Shown: one piece after another, positions 23,161-23,247 of the stretch
Layout: every line of letters begins with the position of its first letter
How positions within the stretch are numbered: position 1 is the stretch's first letter
Source: Firmicutes bacterium CAG:552
GTDB lineage: Bacteria > Bacillota > Clostridia > Christensenellales > Pumilibacteraceae
DNA length: 23,247 nt
NCBI GenBank assembly: GCA_000435495.1
Contig: FR884040.1
Span: forward strand, 1 to 23,247
Direction: 5' to 3'
Made by a program: the position numbers and the translations under genes
The notes under the pieces: model-generated
The model's input: only the letters and a program-made list of their open reading frames with translations
Database searches by the model: none
What the model was told of the DNA's origin: nothing

Positions 23161-23170
23161 GGGGGGGGGG
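23161..23170. repeat. Run of ten G after pyrG
   Basis: An uninterrupted G10 tract sits 17 bases after the pyrG stop in otherwise AT-rich sequence. Such tracts mutate easily in length; this one lies in no ORF. Confidence 0.9.
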
Positions 23171-23225
23171 ATATAGTTTTATTCAACAACGATAATTTTA
23201 ATGTAAAACGCCTTTGATGTTGAAA

Positions 23226-23247
23226 TGCACCCCAGAAGTTAGACAAA
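23226..23247 (+). mobile_element. Probable end of an IS3-family element
   Basis: TGCACCCCAGAAGTTAGACA begins with the TG typical of IS3-family ends, and the 'CCCC.AAGTTAGACA' block is usual in Firmicute IS3/IS150-type inverted repeats. The window stops here, so the transposase and second end cannot be seen. It may be an element or just a leftover end. Confidence 0.5.

Overview
The window looks like a chromosomal segment of a low-to-moderate-GC Firmicute of the Clostridia type. Gram-positive-style TTGACA/TATAAT promoters with AAAGGAG ribosome sites, a SpoIIQ-like endopeptidase, DegV, DUF1292 and a CTP synthase with a terminator in its leader all point that way. The two conserved clostridial proteins of unknown function (2181-3581 and 3761-5431) suggest an uncultured gut lineage near Christensenellales. 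That placement is an impression from protein style, not a search result.

Layout. 1-500: tRNA-Asn with its terminator, then a short region with a possible 33-codon ORF and small repeats. 504-1661: a SIMPL-domain protein and a two-helix membrane protein in one operon. 2181-5431: a two-domain protein of unknown function and a secreted lipoprotein. 5759-9413: a two-subunit ABC exporter with one degenerate ATP site, from a promoter so close to the start codon that its mRNA is nearly leaderless. 9506-11934: a CLC chloride/proton-type transporter with a TrkA_C domain, and ispE. 12061-13017: a small membrane-anchored protein and a SpoIIQ-like M23 peptidase behind a possible forespore (sigma-F) promoter. 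13234-14106 (minus): DUF362. 14273-15658: a frameshifted membrane-flavodoxin gene and its membrane partner. 15802-16074 (minus): DUF1292. 16158-16520: a decayed kinase-like fragment plus TTGACATCAA repeats, lying against the 3' end of tRNA-Ile. 16659-16859 (minus): tRNA-Ala then tRNA-Ile. 17107-18537: glutamine synthetase. 18848-20852: DegV and a GNAT-like protein. 21536-23143: CTP synthase. The last 22 bases look like the end of an IS3-family element.

Most genes are housekeeping or envelope functions in short transcription units with readable promoters and terminators. I did not find a clear new defence or mobile system. The most unusual items are: an Ala tRNA with C instead of the near-universal U33; a membrane-flavodoxin gene split at a run of eight T forming a perfect U UUU UUU slip site; a GSI-beta-type glutamine synthetase with Phe at the adenylylation Tyr; the leaderless exporter; the pyrG leader attenuator; and the probable integration scar beside tRNA-Ile.
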